Shown: piece after piece, positions 8,192 through 15,818 of the stretch | How the letters are laid out: each line of letters opens with the position of its first letter | Numbering within the stretch: position 1 is the stretch's first letter | Source: Streptomyces sp. NRRL F-2664 | GTDB taxonomy: Bacteria; Actinomycetota; Actinomycetes; Streptomycetales; Streptomycetaceae | Direction: 5' to 3' | Assembly (NCBI RefSeq): GCF_000719345.1 | Contig: NZ_JOFX01000005.1 | Span: 1-64,000 of the forward strand | DNA length: 64,000 bases | Notes under the pieces: model-generated | Told to the model about the DNA's origin: nothing | The model's database searches: none | Seen by the model: only the letters and a program-made list of their open reading frames with translations | Translations under genes and position numbers: made by a program

Positions 8192-9387
8192 TAGGAACCG
8201 GCCGTGAGGCCGTCCCCGGCGGCTCCGCGGCTGAGGACCGCCTCGGTGATCTCGTCCCGGGCGGCCTCGTAGTCGGCCCGGCCGGGGTCCTTCGCCAGGG
8301 CGTCGGGGAGGTGGACGACGCGGCCGGCGGACAGGTCCATCATCTGCGGCACGAACTCGGCCTTGGTGACCCGCCAGCGCTGCCCGGGCGCCGCCGGCGG
8401 GGCGAAGGTGAAGCGGGCGATCGAGCCGTAGTTGCCGCGCAGGTCGCGCGCGCCGGTGTGGTTGAACATCTCGCCCGCCACCTGGTCGCCCATTCCGTAG
8501 ACGATCCAGGTCCCGTTGACCTTCTCGTAGGGCTGCGGGATGTGGGCGTGGGTGCCGAGGATGAGGTCGATGTCGGGCCGGCCGCCGGTCTGCGAGGCGG
8601 TCAGCGCCTTCCCGAGTGCGAGCTGGGTCTCGTCCGGTGCGGTCTGCCACTCCGTGCCCCAGTGGACGCTCACGAGCACCACGTCGGCGCCCGCCTTCCG
8701 GGCGGCCCGGGCATCCGCGACGATCTTGTCCTGCTTCATCAGGTTGACCGCCCACGGCCGGCCTTCGGGGAGCGGATAGCCGTTGGTGTCGTAGGTGTAG
8801 GCCAGGTGGGCCACCTTGGCCGTGCCGGCCGTGTACATGGTCACCGTGGCCGCCTCGGCCGCCGTGCGGGCCGAGCCGGCGTGTTGCAGGCCGACCTTGT
8901 CGAAGCGGTCCAGCGTGCGGCGCAACCCGGCGGCGCCGTCGTCGAGGGTGTGGTTGGACGCGGTGGAGCAGCCGTCGTAGCCGGCGTCCTTCAGGCCGTC
9001 CGCGACCTGCGGAGGGGACGTGAAGGCCGGGTAGCCCGAGAAGGGGCCGCCCTCCTCGCCGTAGATCGTCTCCATGTGGCAGAGGGCCAGGTCGGCCCCC
9101 GACACCACGGCCTTGACGCCGGAGAACATGGGCCGGAAGTCGTAGCCGCCGTCCTGCGCGTCGTGCGCGGCACGCCGGATGACCGAGGTGTGCGGCAGCA
9201 CGTCGCCGCTCGCGACCAGCGTGAAGCCCTTGGCCGCGGACGCCCCTGCGGCGCTGGACGGGCCCGCAGGGCCGGACTCCCCGAGCCTGGCGGGTGCGGT
9301 GTCCCCGGCGGCCGAGCATCCCGCCGCCGCGGACAGCAGGAGGGCGGAGAGCAGGGCGGCCGCTCTCGGCCGGGTGCGCGTGGCCAT
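8191..9387 (-). CDS. CapA family lipoprotein (metallophosphoesterase-like)
   Basis: 398 residues. A lipoprotein signal peptide (ALLSALLLSAAAGC, lipid Cys about residue 24) leads to a PgsA/CapA domain: VASGDVLPH at the N-terminus, CHMETI, TASNHTLDDG, VSVHWGTEW and LILGTHAHIPQP, the His/Asp/Asn set of the calcineurin-like fold. CapA proteins were first linked to poly-gamma-glutamate capsule; in actinomycetes without the other cap genes, as here, the role is open. The ATG at 9387 has GGGAG 9 bases upstream. A longer frame to 9552 exists but would place the lipobox internally. Confidence 0.88.
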   Translation of the reverse strand: MATRTRPRAAALLSALLLSAAAGCSAAGDTAPARLGESGPAGPSSAAGASAAKGFTLVASGDVLPHTSVIRRAAHDAQDGGYDFRPMFSGVKAVVSGADLALCHMETIYGEEGGPFSGYPAFTSPPQVADGLKDAGYDGCSTASNHTLDDGAAGLRRTLDRFDKVGLQHAGSARTAAEAATVTMYTAGTAKVAHLAYTYDTNGYPLPEGRPWAVNLMKQDKIVADARAARKAGADVVLVSVHWGTEWQTAPDETQLALGKALTASQTGGRPDIDLILGTHAHIPQPYEKVNGTWIVYGMGDQVAGEMFNHTGARDLRGNYGSIARFTFAPPAAPGQRWRVTKAEFVPQMMDLSAGRVVHLPDALAKDPGRADYEAARDEITEAVLSRGAAGDGLTAGS

Positions 9388-9694
9388 CAATCCGACTCCC
9401 AATAATACGACTATCTGACATGTCATCATCTGCAATCCATAGAACAACGCGCCGTAAGTCAAGGACCGGGTCCGCTTCCGCCGGCGAGCCCCCTCCGACG
9501 GCGGACGCGGCAGGGGCGGCCCTGCCGTTCGCCGCGCCGTTCGACCGTTCACCGACCGGCACAGCCGCCCGTCGGACCACCCGGGTGCTTGGGCGCAACG
9601 CCGCGGCCTGACGGTTCCGGCTCGGCTCTGCGCAGGTCAGGGTGGACGGGTACCGCCCCCGAGGACCCCTCGCGCACCCCGGAAGGAGCCACTC
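9388..9694. other. Divergent promoter region of capA-like gene and ECF sigma gene
   Basis: 307 bp. The left 75 bp are unusually A/T-rich and carry, for the minus strand, a TTGACT (9457-9462) suitable as a -35, a TATTAT (9402-9407) and a perfect palindrome TGACATGTCA (9416-9425) that could be an operator. The spacing between the -35 and any good -10 is not ideal. The right half is ordinary G/C-rich sequence with no recognised motif. Confidence 0.35.
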
Positions 9695-10234
9695 GTGCCG
9701 CTCTCCCCCACCCTCCCGCGTACGGACCCCGACACCCTGGCCGAACTCCAGCGCGATCACGGGCGGGCGCTGTTCGGTTTCCTGGTCGGCCTCACCGCCG
9801 GTGACGCCCAGCGCGCGGAGGACCTCGTGCAGGAGACCCTCGTACGGGTCTGGCAGCACCCGGAGGCCCGGGCCAGCGGGCACGACTCCATGCGGCCCTG
9901 GCTCTTCACGGTGGCCCGGCGACTCGCGATCGACGCCCGGCGGGCCAGGCTGTCCCGCCCCCTGGAGGTGGACCCCGAGGGGCTGGAGCAGGCACCCGCC
10001 GCCGAGGACGCGGTGGCCGGGTCCGTCACCGCGATCGACGTGCGGCGGGCCGTGGGATCCCTGGGGCCGGAGCACCGCGAGGTGCTGCTCCAGGTCTACT
10101 TCCGGGACCGGTCGGTGGCGGAGGCCGCCGCCGAGCTCGGGATTCCCGCCGGCACGGTCAAGTCGCGCACGTACTACGCCCTGCGCGCCCTGCGGAAGGA
10201 CCTCCAGGGCTACGGTTACGGCCTCGGCGCCTGA
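9695..10234 (+). CDS. ECF-family RNA polymerase sigma factor
   Basis: 179 residues: region 2 (about 20-85) with RAEDLVQETLVRVWQ and RPWLFTVARRLAIDARR, and region 4 (about 118-170) with SLGPEHREVLLQVYF and the helix-turn-helix AAAELGIPAGTVKSRTYYAL. It lacks the region 3 of larger sigma factors, as ECF members do. The GTG at 9695 is supported by GGAAGGAG seven bases upstream. Sigma factors of this type are usually followed by a zinc-binding anti-sigma gene; here the next gene is an unrelated-looking protein 200 bp away, so its regulator is elsewhere or of another kind. Confidence 0.92.
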   Translation: MPLSPTLPRTDPDTLAELQRDHGRALFGFLVGLTAGDAQRAEDLVQETLVRVWQHPEARASGHDSMRPWLFTVARRLAIDARRARLSRPLEVDPEGLEQAPAAEDAVAGSVTAIDVRRAVGSLGPEHREVLLQVYFRDRSVAEAAAELGIPAGTVKSRTYYALRALRKDLQGYGYGLGA

Positions 10235-10435
10235 GGCCGCAGCCGCGAAGTCCCGCCTGCCCGGCCCCGGCGAACGGGTCCCGGAACGCCGCGAAGGCGT
10301 GCGGACCGGACAAGAAGCGCATCGAATGCGACAGAAGACCGTTCAAGTTGAGTAAACCTCCCCCGCTCCGTGAGCCGCTCGGTGAAGGCTCGGGGCTGAA
10401 GACGGGACGCTCGACGCGCGGGAGAAGGTGGAACG

Positions 10436-10951
10436 GTGCAGCCCGAGGGTACGAACGGCACCAGTGACGGCGGGCTCGCGGTGCCCATGGCCTGGCTCTA
10501 CGCCGAGTACATCGCCGACGAACTGCTGCGCACGGGCCGGCTGATCCCGGCCGGCACCCTGGAGTTCCGGGCCGGACGGGACACGCTCGCCCTGACCATC
10601 TACCTCTCCGACGCGGCCGGGGAGCTCTCCGGGATCCGCGTGGTCTCGCAGCTCGACGAGTGGCTGTCGCTCACGGCGTACGGCCACCCCTGGCGCGACT
10701 GGGTCCACACCCGCTTCCTCGACCTCGGCGAGGCGGCCCGGGAGGGCGGCCGCGACGAGGACCCCGACCTGGGACTGGCCCGGGCGGCCTGGCGCTGGCT
10801 GGACGGCACCGAGCTGTTCGCGACCAACCTCGATCCCGGGCGGCACGGCCCCGCCGACGCCCCGCCGGGACTGGACGAGAACGCGCGCGTGTGGACTCCC
10901 GCCTGGCAGCTCGGCCTGCCCCTGGGCCACTTGGCGATGCACCTGTTCTGA
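10436..10951 (+). CDS. Unrecognised 171-residue cytoplasmic protein
   Basis: I do not recognise a family. The product is soluble, acidic and rich in Trp (residues in MAWLYAEYIADELL, DEWLSL, HPWRDW, AAWRWLDG and TPAWQLGLPLGHL), with no signal peptide, membrane helix or Cys pair. The GTG start follows GGAGAAGG at a usable distance. It lies 200 bp after the ECF sigma gene, which may suggest a link. The stop is only three bases from the convergent gene at 10955. Confidence 0.7.
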   Translation: MQPEGTNGTSDGGLAVPMAWLYAEYIADELLRTGRLIPAGTLEFRAGRDTLALTIYLSDAAGELSGIRVVSQLDEWLSLTAYGHPWRDWVHTRFLDLGEAAREGGRDEDPDLGLARAAWRWLDGTELFATNLDPGRHGPADAPPGLDENARVWTPAWQLGLPLGHLAMHLF

Positions 10952-10954
10952 CGG

Positions 10955-11341
10955 CTACGGCCGGTCGGCCGGATCCATGACCAGGCCCGTGAAGTCCGCC
11001 TCGTTGCGCTCCGCACGGCGGACGTACCACCGGGCGATCAGCCACATCACCGGATACACCAGCAGCCCCAGCACCAGCCAGACCAGCGCCCCCGGCCTGG
11101 CCCGCGGCACCGCGAACACCAGCGGCAGCGTCCCGACCAGGGACAGCAGCGCGGCCAGCGCCGCGAGACCGGCGCGCAGCTGGCTGCGCATGAGAGCCCG
11201 TACGTAGGTGGCCCCGAGGGTGGTCTGCTCGGAGATCTCCGAACGGGCCGGGGTGTGGGCGGGCGCCCGGCGGCGGGCGCCCCGGGGCACCCCGGTGACG
11301 GTCTCCCGCCGGGGCGGCGGCTGCTGCTGCTCCTCGGCCAT
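10955..11341 (-). CDS. Small two-helix membrane protein
   Basis: 128 residues: a basic, Pro-rich cytoplasmic N-terminus (about 1-45), then two hydrophobic helices (about 56-78 and 84-104) and the tail WYVRRAERNEADF. The tail and helices resemble small membrane proteins that accompany cation/acetate-type symporters in streptomycetes, but no symporter is present here. It follows the Fpg/Nei gene by 27 bp; however a good -10 (TAGACT) lies nine bases before its ATG, so it may also be transcribed on its own with almost no leader. Confidence 0.72.
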   Translation of the reverse strand: MAEEQQQPPPRRETVTGVPRGARRRAPAHTPARSEISEQTTLGATYVRALMRSQLRAGLAALAALLSLVGTLPLVFAVPRARPGALVWLVLGLLVYPVMWLIARWYVRRAERNEADFTGLVMDPADRP

Positions 11342-11350
11342 GGTGCCCGG

Positions 11351-11356
11351 AGTCTA
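11351..11356 (-). promoter_or_regulatory. -10 hexamer TAGACT before small membrane protein
   Basis: TAGACT, a textbook streptomycete -10, ends nine bases before the ATG at 11341; the expected transcript leader is two or three bases. No Shine-Dalgarno and no clear -35 are present. Confidence 0.4.
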
Positions 11357-11368
11357 CGCAGCGTGCCG

Positions 11369-12229
11369 CTATTTGAGGAGGCGCGAGAGTCTGCGGTCGG
11401 CGAGCGGCTTCCCGCCGGTCTGGCAGGTGGGGCAGTACTCCAGCGAGGAGTCGGCGAAGGACACCGAGCGGATCGTGTCGCCGCACACCGGGCACGGCTC
11501 GCCCGCCCGGCCGTGCACGCGCAGCCCGCTCTTCTTCTCCGCCTTGAGCTTCCCGGCGGCGACCCCGTGCGCCCGGCCGACCGCTTCGCGCAGGGTGTCC
11601 CGGACCGCGGTGTGGAGCTGCGTGATCTGCTCCTCGTCGAAGGAGGAGGCCAGTTTGAACGGGGAGACCCGGGCGGCGTGCAGGATCTCGTCGCTGTAGG
11701 CGTTGCCGATCCCCGCGATGACGCTCTGGTCGCGCAGGACGCCCTTGATCTGGCGCCGCTCCCCCGCGAGCAGCGCGGCGAAGGCGTCCCGGTCGAAGTC
11801 CTCGGCGAGCGGATCGGGGCCGAGGCGGGCGATGCCGGGCACCTCCTGCGGGTCGTGGACGACGTACACGGCGAGCCGCTTCTGGGTGCCGGCCTCCGTG
11901 AGGTCGAATCCGCCGCCGCCCTCCAGGACGACCCGCAGGGCCAGCGTGCCCTTGCCGGGCCGCGGCGGCTGCGCGGGCAGGGAGTCCTGCCAGCGCAGCC
12001 AGCCCGCCCGGGCCAGGTGCGTGACGAGGTGGAGTCCGCCGATCGGCAGGTCGAGGAACTTGCCGTGGCGGGCGACAGGTCCGGCCGGCCGGCCTTCCAG
12101 GGCGGCCGGCGGCGGGTCGTAGGTCTTGAGCACGCTGACGGCGAGCGGGAGGACACGTTCGACCACCCGCCCGGCGAGGTGCTCGTCGAGGTACTCGCGC
12201 AGGGCCTCGACCTCGGGCAGCTCCGGCAT
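11369..12229 (-). CDS. Fpg/Nei family DNA glycosylase/AP lyase
   Basis: 286 residues. The mature N-terminus PELPEVE supplies the catalytic Pro2 and Glu3; the helix-two-turn-helix IAGIGNAYSDEILHAA and the C-terminal zinc finger CPVCGDTI...YCPTCQTGG are intact, and K57-type Lys is seen in ARHGKFLDL. Such enzymes remove oxidised bases and cut the abasic site. The start at 12229 is fixed by the need for Pro at position 2; longer frames are not real. No Shine-Dalgarno precedes it, but a CAGGCT lies six bases upstream, suggesting a leaderless mRNA. The choice between Fpg and Nei2 needs a tree. Confidence 0.92.
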   Translation of the reverse strand: MPELPEVEALREYLDEHLAGRVVERVLPLAVSVLKTYDPPPAALEGRPAGPVARHGKFLDLPIGGLHLVTHLARAGWLRWQDSLPAQPPRPGKGTLALRVVLEGGGGFDLTEAGTQKRLAVYVVHDPQEVPGIARLGPDPLAEDFDRDAFAALLAGERRQIKGVLRDQSVIAGIGNAYSDEILHAARVSPFKLASSFDEEQITQLHTAVRDTLREAVGRAHGVAAGKLKAEKKSGLRVHGRAGEPCPVCGDTIRSVSFADSSLEYCPTCQTGGKPLADRRLSRLLK

Positions 12230-12235
12230 GGTCCC

Positions 12236-12241
12236 AGCCTG
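12236..12241 (-). promoter_or_regulatory. -10-like hexamer CAGGCT for leaderless Fpg/Nei gene
   Basis: CAGGCT ends six bases before the ATG, the same arrangement as at the epimerase gene (18227). It has one mismatch to TAGGCT. Confidence 0.35.
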
Positions 12242-12355
12242 CCGCCGCCCCGGGCGGAACGCGAGCCGGGCCCTGGCCGGCATCGTGGCGGGCACGGTCC
12301 GCGGGACGCCGCTCCGCCTCGGTTCCCGGCCCGGCACGGGCAGCGGGGCGCGGCC

Positions 12356-14401
12356 TCAGCCCATGACGAACTCGCACCAGACGCACTTGCCGCTGCCGCG
12401 CGGTTCCACGCCCCAGACGTCCGCCAGCCGGTCCACCAGCATGAGGCCGCGGCCCGAGACGCCGGAGTCGCCCGCTTCGCGGCGGCGGGGCAGGGCGCTG
12501 GAGCGGTCGGCGACCTCCACGCGCAGTCTGCGCTGGTGGCCCGCCAGGATGCGCAGGGTCACGATGGCCGGGCCGTCCGTGTGCATGAGGGCGTTCACGA
12601 TGAGCTCGTCCGCGACCAGTTCGATCTCGTCGGCCCGCTCCCGCGCGCCCCAGGCGCGCACTGCCGCGCCGATCATGTGGCGGGCGGCCACCAGGGCCTC
12701 GGGGTCGCCCGGCGCCACGTGCTGCTGGAGCCGGCCGCCGCCGGGCGGGGCGGGGGCGGGCCGGCGGCGCAGGAGCAGGAGGGCCATGTCGTCGGCACCG
12801 CCGCGTTCGGTGGCGATCTCGCACAGCCGGTCGGCGAGGAGCTGCAGGTCCGCGGGACCGCCGCGGACGTGGGAGGCCAGCAGGTGGATGCCGTCGTCGA
12901 GGTCGGCGCCGGGGTGTTCGACCAGGCCGTCGGTGCACAGCAGGAGCGTTTCCCCCGGGTCCAGTTCCACTGTCGTCACCGGGTACTCGAGCCGGCCGAA
13001 CTCCGCCGAGAGGCCGAGCGGCATGCCGCCGCCCACCGGCAGGCGGTGGCAGTCGCCGTCCCGGGTGCGCAGCAGCGGGTCGATGTGGCCGGCCCGGACC
13101 ACCTGGAGCACGCCGGTGGAGAGGTCCGCCTCGACGTACGAGCAGGTCGCGAAGCGCTCGGTGTCCAGTTCGTGCAGGAAGACGGAGGCCCGGGCCATGA
13201 CCGTGCCGGGCGAGTGCCCCTCGGCGGCGTAGGCGCGCAGGACGATCCGGAGCTGTCCCATGACGGCGGCCGCGTGGGTGTCGTGGCCCTGGACGTCGCC
13301 GATGACGGCGCCGACCCGGCCTCCGGGCAGCGGGATCACGTCGTACCAGTCGCCGCCGATGTCCTGGCCCATCCGGGCGGAGCGGTACCGTACGGCGATC
13401 TCCCCGCCGGGGACCGCGGGGATCCGCCGGGGCAGCATGGCCTGCTGGAGGCCCTCGGCGAGGTCGTGCTCCTGCTCCAGCAGCATGGCCCGCTGGAGGC
13501 TCTGCGCGATGCTGCTGCCCAGGGCGACGAGCAGGTTGCGCTCCTCCTGGGTGAAGCCGTCCTTGTCCTGGTAGAGCAGCCCTATGGCGCCGATCGGGCG
13601 GGCCTGGGCGATCAGCGGCAGGTAGGCGGCCGCCGAGATCCGCATGTACGAGATCTTCGCCCAGAGCGCCGGGTAGTGACGGGCGAACTCCTCCGCGGAG
13701 TCGAGGAAGCGCGGCTGGAGGGAGCGGACGACCTCGCTCATCGGGTACTGCTCGTCTATGCGGGTGTAGCGGGTGCCGGGGACGAAGCTGCCCTCCGGGC
13801 CCTCGGCCACCAGGTGGATCCGGTCGGCTTCGACCAGGCCCATCACCATGCCCATCGAGCCGAGCCGTTCCAGGCCGTGCGCGTCGCCGAGCGCGTCGAT
13901 GACGTCCCGCACGGTCCGGGCGTGTGCGAGGGCCGCGGTGGTGCTCTCGACCACCGACGTCTGCCGGCGCCGTTCCTCGTCGAGCCCGAGGCGTTCCGCC
14001 GAGTGGCTGAGTTCCTCGGTGGCGTCGCGGACAATGCCGATGATCCGGTGGGGCCGCCCGTCGGGGCCGCGCATGACGCGGCCCTGGGTGTGCGTCCAGC
14101 GCAGCCGCCCGTCCCGGCAGCGGATGCGGAAGTAGGCGCCGTAGCTGTCGACCTCGCTCTTGAGGGCGGAGGAGACCATGGCGTCGAGTCGTGCCGACTC
14201 CGCCGGCGGGACGCGCGCGGAGAGCGAGGCGGGTCGGCCGTCGTACGCATCGGGGGGCGTGTCGAAGACGTCGAGTGCAGCTTCGTCCATGTGCATGAGA
14301 CCGGTGACCAGGTCCCAGTCGAAACTTCCCATGCGGTTGAGCGAGAGCGACCGGTCCGGGTGTGCGGGCCAGTCGTCCGGCAGCGATACGGTGGTCGGCA
14401 C
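12356..14401 (-). CDS. PAS-GAF-SpoIIE phosphatase with anti-sigma kinase-like ATPase domain
   Basis: 681 residues, all cytoplasmic. Order: PAS (about 20-130; RIRCRDGRLRWTHTQG), GAF (about 150-315), PP2C/SpoIIE phosphatase (about 335-540; GQDIGGDWYDVIPL, GDVQGHD, LLLCTDGLVE, GGADDMALLLL) and an HATPase_c domain of the RsbW/SpoIIAB type (about 565-680; VADELIVNALMHT, GRGLMLVDRLADVWG). Proteins of this type dephosphorylate anti-anti-sigma factors and may also phosphorylate them, acting as a sensory partner switch. The GTG start has no strong Shine-Dalgarno. No STAS-domain partner is encoded nearby. Confidence 0.9.
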   Translation of the reverse strand: MPTTVSLPDDWPAHPDRSLSLNRMGSFDWDLVTGLMHMDEAALDVFDTPPDAYDGRPASLSARVPPAESARLDAMVSSALKSEVDSYGAYFRIRCRDGRLRWTHTQGRVMRGPDGRPHRIIGIVRDATEELSHSAERLGLDEERRRQTSVVESTTAALAHARTVRDVIDALGDAHGLERLGSMGMVMGLVEADRIHLVAEGPEGSFVPGTRYTRIDEQYPMSEVVRSLQPRFLDSAEEFARHYPALWAKISYMRISAAAYLPLIAQARPIGAIGLLYQDKDGFTQEERNLLVALGSSIAQSLQRAMLLEQEHDLAEGLQQAMLPRRIPAVPGGEIAVRYRSARMGQDIGGDWYDVIPLPGGRVGAVIGDVQGHDTHAAAVMGQLRIVLRAYAAEGHSPGTVMARASVFLHELDTERFATCSYVEADLSTGVLQVVRAGHIDPLLRTRDGDCHRLPVGGGMPLGLSAEFGRLEYPVTTVELDPGETLLLCTDGLVEHPGADLDDGIHLLASHVRGGPADLQLLADRLCEIATERGGADDMALLLLRRRPAPAPPGGGRLQQHVAPGDPEALVAARHMIGAAVRAWGARERADEIELVADELIVNALMHTDGPAIVTLRILAGHQRRLRVEVADRSSALPRRREAGDSGVSGRGLMLVDRLADVWGVEPRGSGKCVWCEFVMG

Positions 14402-14426
14402 CGGTCCACCATGACACAGGGGCCGG

Positions 14427-15671
14427 TCAGGCGCTCTCCAGCGGATGGTCCTCCTCGGAGGTCGGCATCAGGTCCGGGTCGGCGTAGGGGTCGGCGGACG
14501 GGTCCGTGTACGGATCATCGGAGGGGTCGGCGTACGGGTCCGCGTACGGGTCCTGGGGGTCGCCCGGCTGCGTCGTCGCTCCGGGCCACGGCGGCAGCGC
14601 CGGGTCGGACGGGTCCTGCGTCAGCCCGTCGGACGGGACGTCGGAGGGCTGGTCCGAGGGGGGCCGCTGCTGCGGCTGCTGGGGCTGCCGCGGCCGGGTG
14701 GAGGGGTTCAGGGGGACGGCGGGGCTCTGCCGGGTGTCGCCGCCGGGCGAGGACGGCGACGAGGGGTGGGACGGGCAGTCCGCCGGGCCCGCTCCCGCTG
14801 TGCTCGGGCAGGGCTGCGCCGACGGGGCGCCGGACGGGTGGGCGGGGGCGTTGGGGATGCCTTCGGCCGGGTCGTACGGGGGGAGGGACTGCGGGGTCCG
14901 GTCCTGGGCTCCGTCGTCGCCGCGCTTGCGTTCGATCCAGGTGTTGTCCGTGATGTTGACGATCACCAGGTTGTTGATCACGTGGGTGGTGGGTTCGACG
15001 ACGACGACCTGGTTGGGCTGGTAGCCGTTCCACCGGTCGCCCTTGTGCACGGGGCTGCCCTTGGCCGCGCGCGGGGCGCCCAGCGGGTTGCCGCAGCCGC
15101 ACCGGACCCGGGGCATGCCGTGCTCGTCGACCAGGACGGCGGTGCCCGCCTGGAGGACGGACTGGTAGCCCTCGGCGCGGCCTGCGCGGAAGCCGTGGTT
15201 GGTGACCCTGGTGTCGGCGCGCAGCACGACGGGGGTGAGGCCGCGCAGGAAGTCGGGGATGCGGGCCTCCTCGATGCCGGTGGCCTGTGCGAAGGCGCGG
15301 GCCTTGGCGTCGTCGGCGGTGAGGTGGCGCACCTGCTGTTCCACGTCGCAGCTGCCGAGGCGCTGGGTGCCGCCGTAGAGGCCGGGGGTGGCGGCGTTGA
15401 CGGTGCGGATGCCCTGTCCGGTGGGATTGGGCAGCGGCGGCTGTACGGGGGCCGACTCTCCGGTGGCCGTGGAGGCGGTGAAGGGGTCGGGGCCGGCGTT
15501 GGCCACCGGCTGGAGGTAGACCTCCTGGCTCTCGGGTCCGGCGCCGCCGGCCGGCTCGTCGTGCCCGCCGCAGGCCGCGGCGAACAGCCCGAGGAGGGCG
15601 AAGAGGGCAGCGCCGGCCGGTGCTTGACGACGCGACGCCTGACGAGGTGCCGGAAGTGACGGTCCGTTCAC
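14427..15671 (-). CDS. DUF6777-type lipoprotein with Pro/Asp-rich tail
   Basis: 414 residues. The GTG start at 15671 is chosen because AAGGGAG lies seven bases upstream; a much longer open frame is not coding. A basic N-terminus and LFALLGLFAAAC form a lipoprotein signal (lipid Cys near residue 31). The middle (about 45-250) has several Cys (GSCDVEQQVR, RCGCGNPLG) and the segment WNGYQPNQVVVVEPT, which I associate with DUF6777, a streptomycete lipoprotein family of unknown role. The last 150 residues are low-complexity Pro/Ser/Gln followed by repeats of DPYADP. It is divergent from the lipase-maturation-like gene. Confidence 0.8.
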   Translation of the reverse strand: MNGPSLPAPRQASRRQAPAGAALFALLGLFAAACGGHDEPAGGAGPESQEVYLQPVANAGPDPFTASTATGESAPVQPPLPNPTGQGIRTVNAATPGLYGGTQRLGSCDVEQQVRHLTADDAKARAFAQATGIEEARIPDFLRGLTPVVLRADTRVTNHGFRAGRAEGYQSVLQAGTAVLVDEHGMPRVRCGCGNPLGAPRAAKGSPVHKGDRWNGYQPNQVVVVEPTTHVINNLVIVNITDNTWIERKRGDDGAQDRTPQSLPPYDPAEGIPNAPAHPSGAPSAQPCPSTAGAGPADCPSHPSSPSSPGGDTRQSPAVPLNPSTRPRQPQQPQQRPPSDQPSDVPSDGLTQDPSDPALPPWPGATTQPGDPQDPYADPYADPSDDPYTDPSADPYADPDLMPTSEEDHPLESA

Positions 15672-15744
15672 GAATTTCTCCCTTTTCGCCCCGATTGCTT
15701 CCTCTTGTCTGCCGTATCCCTGCGTGAGCCGCAACCCGAACGTC

Positions 15745-15762
15745 TCTTGAACTCGTTCAAGA
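15745..15762. promoter_or_regulatory. Perfect 18-bp dyad, candidate operator
   Basis: TCTTGAAC-TC-GTTCAAGA: two 8-base arms around two bases. It lies between the divergent DUF6777 gene (start 15671) and the membrane protein gene (start 15819), a place suited to a repressor that controls both. The arms are much richer in A/T than the surroundings. Confidence 0.45.
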
Positions 15763-15818
15763 ACCTGCGTGCTGCACGGACTGGCCGGTGCCGGGTGGCC
15801 GGTCGGATACTGGAGGCG

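Noticed and set aside
4498..9405. A 1635-codon open frame on the plus strand opposite lysX and capA
   Set aside because: It is an antisense shadow caused by the G/C-rich third positions: no domain, low-complexity Gly/Val/Asp sequence, while the minus strand has complete known proteins.
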